Origin: Melioribacteraceae bacterium
GTDB lineage: Bacteria; Bacteroidota; Ignavibacteria; Ignavibacteriales; Melioribacteraceae
Assembly: GCA_027858595.1 (NCBI GenBank)
Contig: JAQICK010000368.1
Location: 1 to 7,896, forward strand
Length of the DNA: 7,896 nt
Direction: 5' to 3'
The notes beneath the pieces were generated by a model. The model saw nothing but the letters and a program-made list of their open reading frames with translations. It was not told the origin of the DNA and ran no database searches. The position numbers and the translations under genes are program-made. Positions 5,334-7,896 of this stretch are shown here, piece after piece (within the stretch, counting starts at the first letter, position 1; every line of letters begins with the position of its first letter).

Positions 5334-7896
5334 TTAACAAAATTTAACCCTAAAAGTAGAACCAACACCTTTTTCACTTTCTACTCCAATTTTAGCATTA
5401 TTTAACTCGCAGTATTTTTTAACTAATGCCATTCCAATTCCATTTCCATCAAACTTACGTGTGTAGCCCATTTCTTCTTGCGAAAATGGCTCAAATAGAT
5501 GAGGTAAATATTCTTCTAGTATTCCAACTCCAGTGTCTTTTATTTCTACCAAAAGTTGGTCTTTTTCATTTCTGGAAACCTCAATAATAATTTCACCCTC
5601 TTCTGTATATTTTATTGCATTATCTATTAGCTGTTCAAATATTTGGTTTACAGTATAGGAATCTGCTTTTATTACTGTGTTTACTGTATTACAATTAAAT
5701 GCTAATTCAATATTTTTCCTCTTAGCAATTCGTCTGTGTTGTGCTAATTGTAAAGATAGAATATCGCTAACAATATCAAATTCTGTAATATCTGGTTTAT
5801 ATGTATTTGCTTGAATTTCTGATAAGTTTAATAATAAATCAACGGTTCTAATTATTCTATTGCCAGCTCTTTCAATTATATCAAAGTTTGCTAATTGGTC
5901 TTCATCTATTAGTTCTTCAAAATCATATTTTAACAACGAGGACATACCCACAATTGCATTTATCGGTGTTCGTATTTCGTGCGACATTTGTGCAAGGAAA
6001 ATATCCTTCATTTTATCTGCATTTTCTGCCATCTCTTTAGATTCAATTATTTCATTTAACATTTTTTTCTTTTTAGTAATATCTGAAAGCACACCATAGC
6101 TACCTATCAAAATACCATCTTTGTCAAAAAGAGGATACGACCTATCAGAAATCCATTTTTCTTTACCGCTTTTTGTTTTAATCAAGTATTCGTAATTGTA
6201 CACTTCGGTAGAAGCTGTTTTTCTATGTGCCCTAATATCTTCGGATTTTATCACTTTCCCTCTATCTTGAATTTCAAGCATAATGCTTCGCAAATTAAAT
6301 TCATCCTTCTTGAAGCCTGTTAATTTTTCAACGTTTGGATGCAAATAAATATATTTCATTTTTTCATAGCTTAACTGATAGTAAACATCTCCGGTAGCAT
6401 CTGTAGTAATTCTATATCTTTCCTCACTTTCAATTAAAACTTCTTTTGCCAACTTACTTTCTGTAATGTCCTCCTTAACTGCAACAAAGTGTGTTACTAT
6501 TCCAGCTTTATCTTTAATTGGCGAAATAGATGCAGATTCCCAAAATAGTTCTCCATTTTTCTTTTTGTTAAGGAACTCACCGGTCCATACATTTCCAGAA
6601 GTAATTGTATCCCACATATTTTCGTAATAACCTTCTGCTTGCTCTCCTGATTTAAGAACACTTGGATTTTGGCCAACAACTTCGTTAAATGAATAGCCCG
6701 TTACTTCTGTAAATTTTGGATTAACATATTCAATATTTCCATCAATATTTGTTATTAAAATACTTACTGGTGTTTGTTCAATAGCATTGAGGAGCTTTTG
6801 TATCTCTTGTTCACTTTTCTTTCTGATAGAAACGTCTCTTAGTGCTACAACGCGAACATTTTGATTATCTATACCATATTCTATTGCTCTCGATTCAATT
6901 TCTAGTGGAAGTAAAGTTCCATCTTTCCTAATACTTTCAATTATATAAGGCAACACTACCTCGTTTTGCATACTTGCATATAGGGCTTCATGATATTTTG
7001 TTGGAATGATCATTTGAATAATATTTTTTCCAATTATTTCCTCTCTTTTATAACCACACATTTTAATAAAAGATGAGTTCGCATCAATTACAATTTCATC
7101 TTTATGAATTACAATTCCCTCATAAGTTAAATTCGACAACCTGCTAAATCGTTCTTCGCTCTCCCGCAGTGCCTTTTCCGCCTGCTTGCGCGTGGTTATG
7201 TCTGTGTGCACTCCCACTAAATTAATAATATTACCATTTTCATCTTTAGTAGGAAAAGCTCGCAAGTATATATCTAAGACCTTTTTTCCTTTTCCATACA
7301 TCTTTATATCATTAACCCAAGAATCTCCTCCCATAATGGTCTCAAAGACTTTTCGCCCCTCTTTCTCATCAACATAAATACTCGCTGGAGGATCATTTCC
7401 AATATCCCCAAATAATTCACTAAAGGCCTTGTTTTGAAAATAATGTTTGCCTTCAAAAGTCGACATTCCAAATGCATCTGTAGAAGTTTCTAATGCTTTC
7501 TTGAAAAGCTTTAGTTCTTCCTCTGCTTTTTTGCGCTTAGTGATGTCTGCAGTAGACACATAAACCCTTTCCAGTGTTTCTTCACTGCCTGGAACAACAG
7601 ACCATTTTAAATGAATAAATTTTTCATTACCATTAAGTGTCTTATTAACCGATTCAAATTCAAATCTTGTTCGTCCTTCTGCAATGGTTATAAATTCCTC
7701 TTTAAATACACTATTTGATTTTTTTGTAAAAATGGATTGCAAACTTTGCAGCAAATCCTCTTTTGAATTAGCTTCATACAATTCCAAAACTGCTTTATTA
7801 ATGTCAACAATTTTCACCATTGCAATAGAATCCTGAACCTTTTCCGGATAGTCATTAAAATATTTTCTAAAGTCAGTAACACCATTTTGTTTAAGT
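5334..7896 (-). CDS. Multi-PAS sensor histidine kinase (at least 5 PAS, HisKA, HATPase_c), 5' end outside the window
   Basis: The frame is open to the right edge. Upstream of the first in-window Met (7820) it still codes 25 residues (LKQNGVTDFRKYFNDYPEKV and so on) that fit the start of a PAS domain, so that Met is internal and the gene is partial here. Counting from that Met: PAS A ends ~93; PAS B ~104-210; PAS C ~222-332, the type shared with PAS 2 of the membrane kinase; PAS D ~340-455 with NPKFTEVTGYS; PAS E ~465-583. The H-box is MSHEIRTP (His614), N-box Asn734, G1 DTGVGI from 762, F-box LFEPF at 775, G2 GNGIG from 792. The kinase core is intact and has no receiver. It is a close paralogue of the membrane kinase core. 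No membrane helix is visible, but one could lie in the missing N-terminus. It probably leads an operon with the soluble kinase. Confidence 0.95.
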   Translation of the reverse strand, partial: LKQNGVTDFRKYFNDYPEKVQDSIAMVKIVDINKAVLELYEANSKEDLLQSLQSIFTKKSNSVFKEEFITIAEGRTRFEFESVNKTLNGNEKFIHLKWSVVPGSEETLERVYVSTADITKRKKAEEELKLFKKALETSTDAFGMSTFEGKHYFQNKAFSELFGDIGNDPPASIYVDEKEGRKVFETIMGGDSWVNDIKMYGKGKKVLDIYLRAFPTKDENGNIINLVGVHTDITTRKQAEKALRESEERFSRLSNLTYEGIVIHKDEIVIDANSSFIKMCGYKREEIIGKNIIQMIIPTKYHEALYASMQNEVVLPYIIESIRKDGTLLPLEIESRAIEYGIDNQNVRVVALRDVSIRKKSEQEIQKLLNAIEQTPVSILITNIDGNIEYVNPKFTEVTGYSFNEVVGQNPSVLKSGEQAEGYYENMWDTITSGNVWTGEFLNKKKNGELFWESASISPIKDKAGIVTHFVAVKEDITESKLAKEVLIESEERYRITTDATGDVYYQLSYEKMKYIYLHPNVEKLTGFKKDEFNLRSIMLEIQDRGKVIKSEDIRAHRKTASTEVYNYEYLIKTKSGKEKWISDRSYPLFDKDGILIGSYGVLSDITKKKKMLNEIIESKEMAENADKMKDIFLAQMSHEIRTPINAIVGMSSLLKYDFEELIDEDQLANFDIIERAGNRIIRTVDLLLNLSEIQANTYKPDITEFDIVSDILSLQLAQHRRIAKRKNIELAFNCNTVNTVIKADSYTVNQIFEQLIDNAIKYTEEGEIIIEVSRNEKDQLLVEIKDTGVGILEEYLPHLFEPFSQEEMGYTRKFDGNGIGMALVKKYCELNNAKIGVESEKGVGSTFRVKFC
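5340..6020 (-). repeat. Diverged direct repeat, copy 2: kinase core of the multi-PAS kinase
   Basis: This is the partner of the copy at 112-801, in the same orientation and about 5.2 kb away. Similarity covers the coiled linker before the H-box through to the last residues. Same-orientation copies such as these can recombine to delete what lies between them, or exchange sequence by gene conversion. Confidence 0.75.

Noticed and set aside
7818..7820. ATG at 7820 as the start of the multi-PAS kinase
   Set aside because: The frame continues without a stop to the right edge, and the 25 upstream codons read as the beginning of a PAS domain. The Met is therefore internal.

Overview
The window is a strongly AT-rich (roughly 30% GC by eye) bacterial segment. 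It holds almost nothing but three large sensor histidine kinase genes in a row, all read from the minus strand. Protein style (multi-PAS kinases with a classic single H-box kinase core), long AT-rich spacers, a possible TAnnTTTG-type -7 element and AAGG-type ribosome sites suggest the Bacteroidota / Ignavibacteriota side of the tree. That placement is an inference; no marker gene is present.

Layout in transcription order (right to left). (1) A kinase gene runs off the right edge and ends at 5334. It has at least five PAS domains, then HisKA and HATPase_c. Its reading frame is open to the last base, so its real start lies outside the window. (2) After a 53-bp gap with an AAGG ribosome site comes a soluble kinase of 823 aa (2809-5280): coiled coil, three PAS, one GAF, HisKA, HATPase_c. 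It is probably co-transcribed with the first. (3) A 357-bp spacer (2452-2808) carries a leftover 3' end of another kinase of the first type (about 2641-2709), a REP-like imperfect palindrome (about 2594-2622), and a possible promoter plus a dyad just ahead of the next gene. (4) A membrane-bound kinase of 780 aa follows (109-2451): TM, sCache_2-like extracytoplasmic sensor, TM, two PAS, HisKA, HATPase_c. (5) Positions 1-108 are non-coding and contain an 18-bp perfect inverted repeat.

The two outer kinases are sisters. Their last ~230 residues (DHp plus ATPase) are closely alike, including identical DNA runs of 27 and 23 nt, and they share one recognisable PAS type. In one gene that PAS sits directly before the kinase core; in the other, two further PAS domains separate it from the core. 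The middle kinase has a clearly different core. None has a receiver domain, and no response regulator is in the window. The best reading is a locus where kinase cores were duplicated and fitted with different sensor modules by PAS shuffling, leaving a visible scar. The idea that the sisters feed the same response regulator is inference. I see no CRISPR, tRNA, rRNA or transposase.
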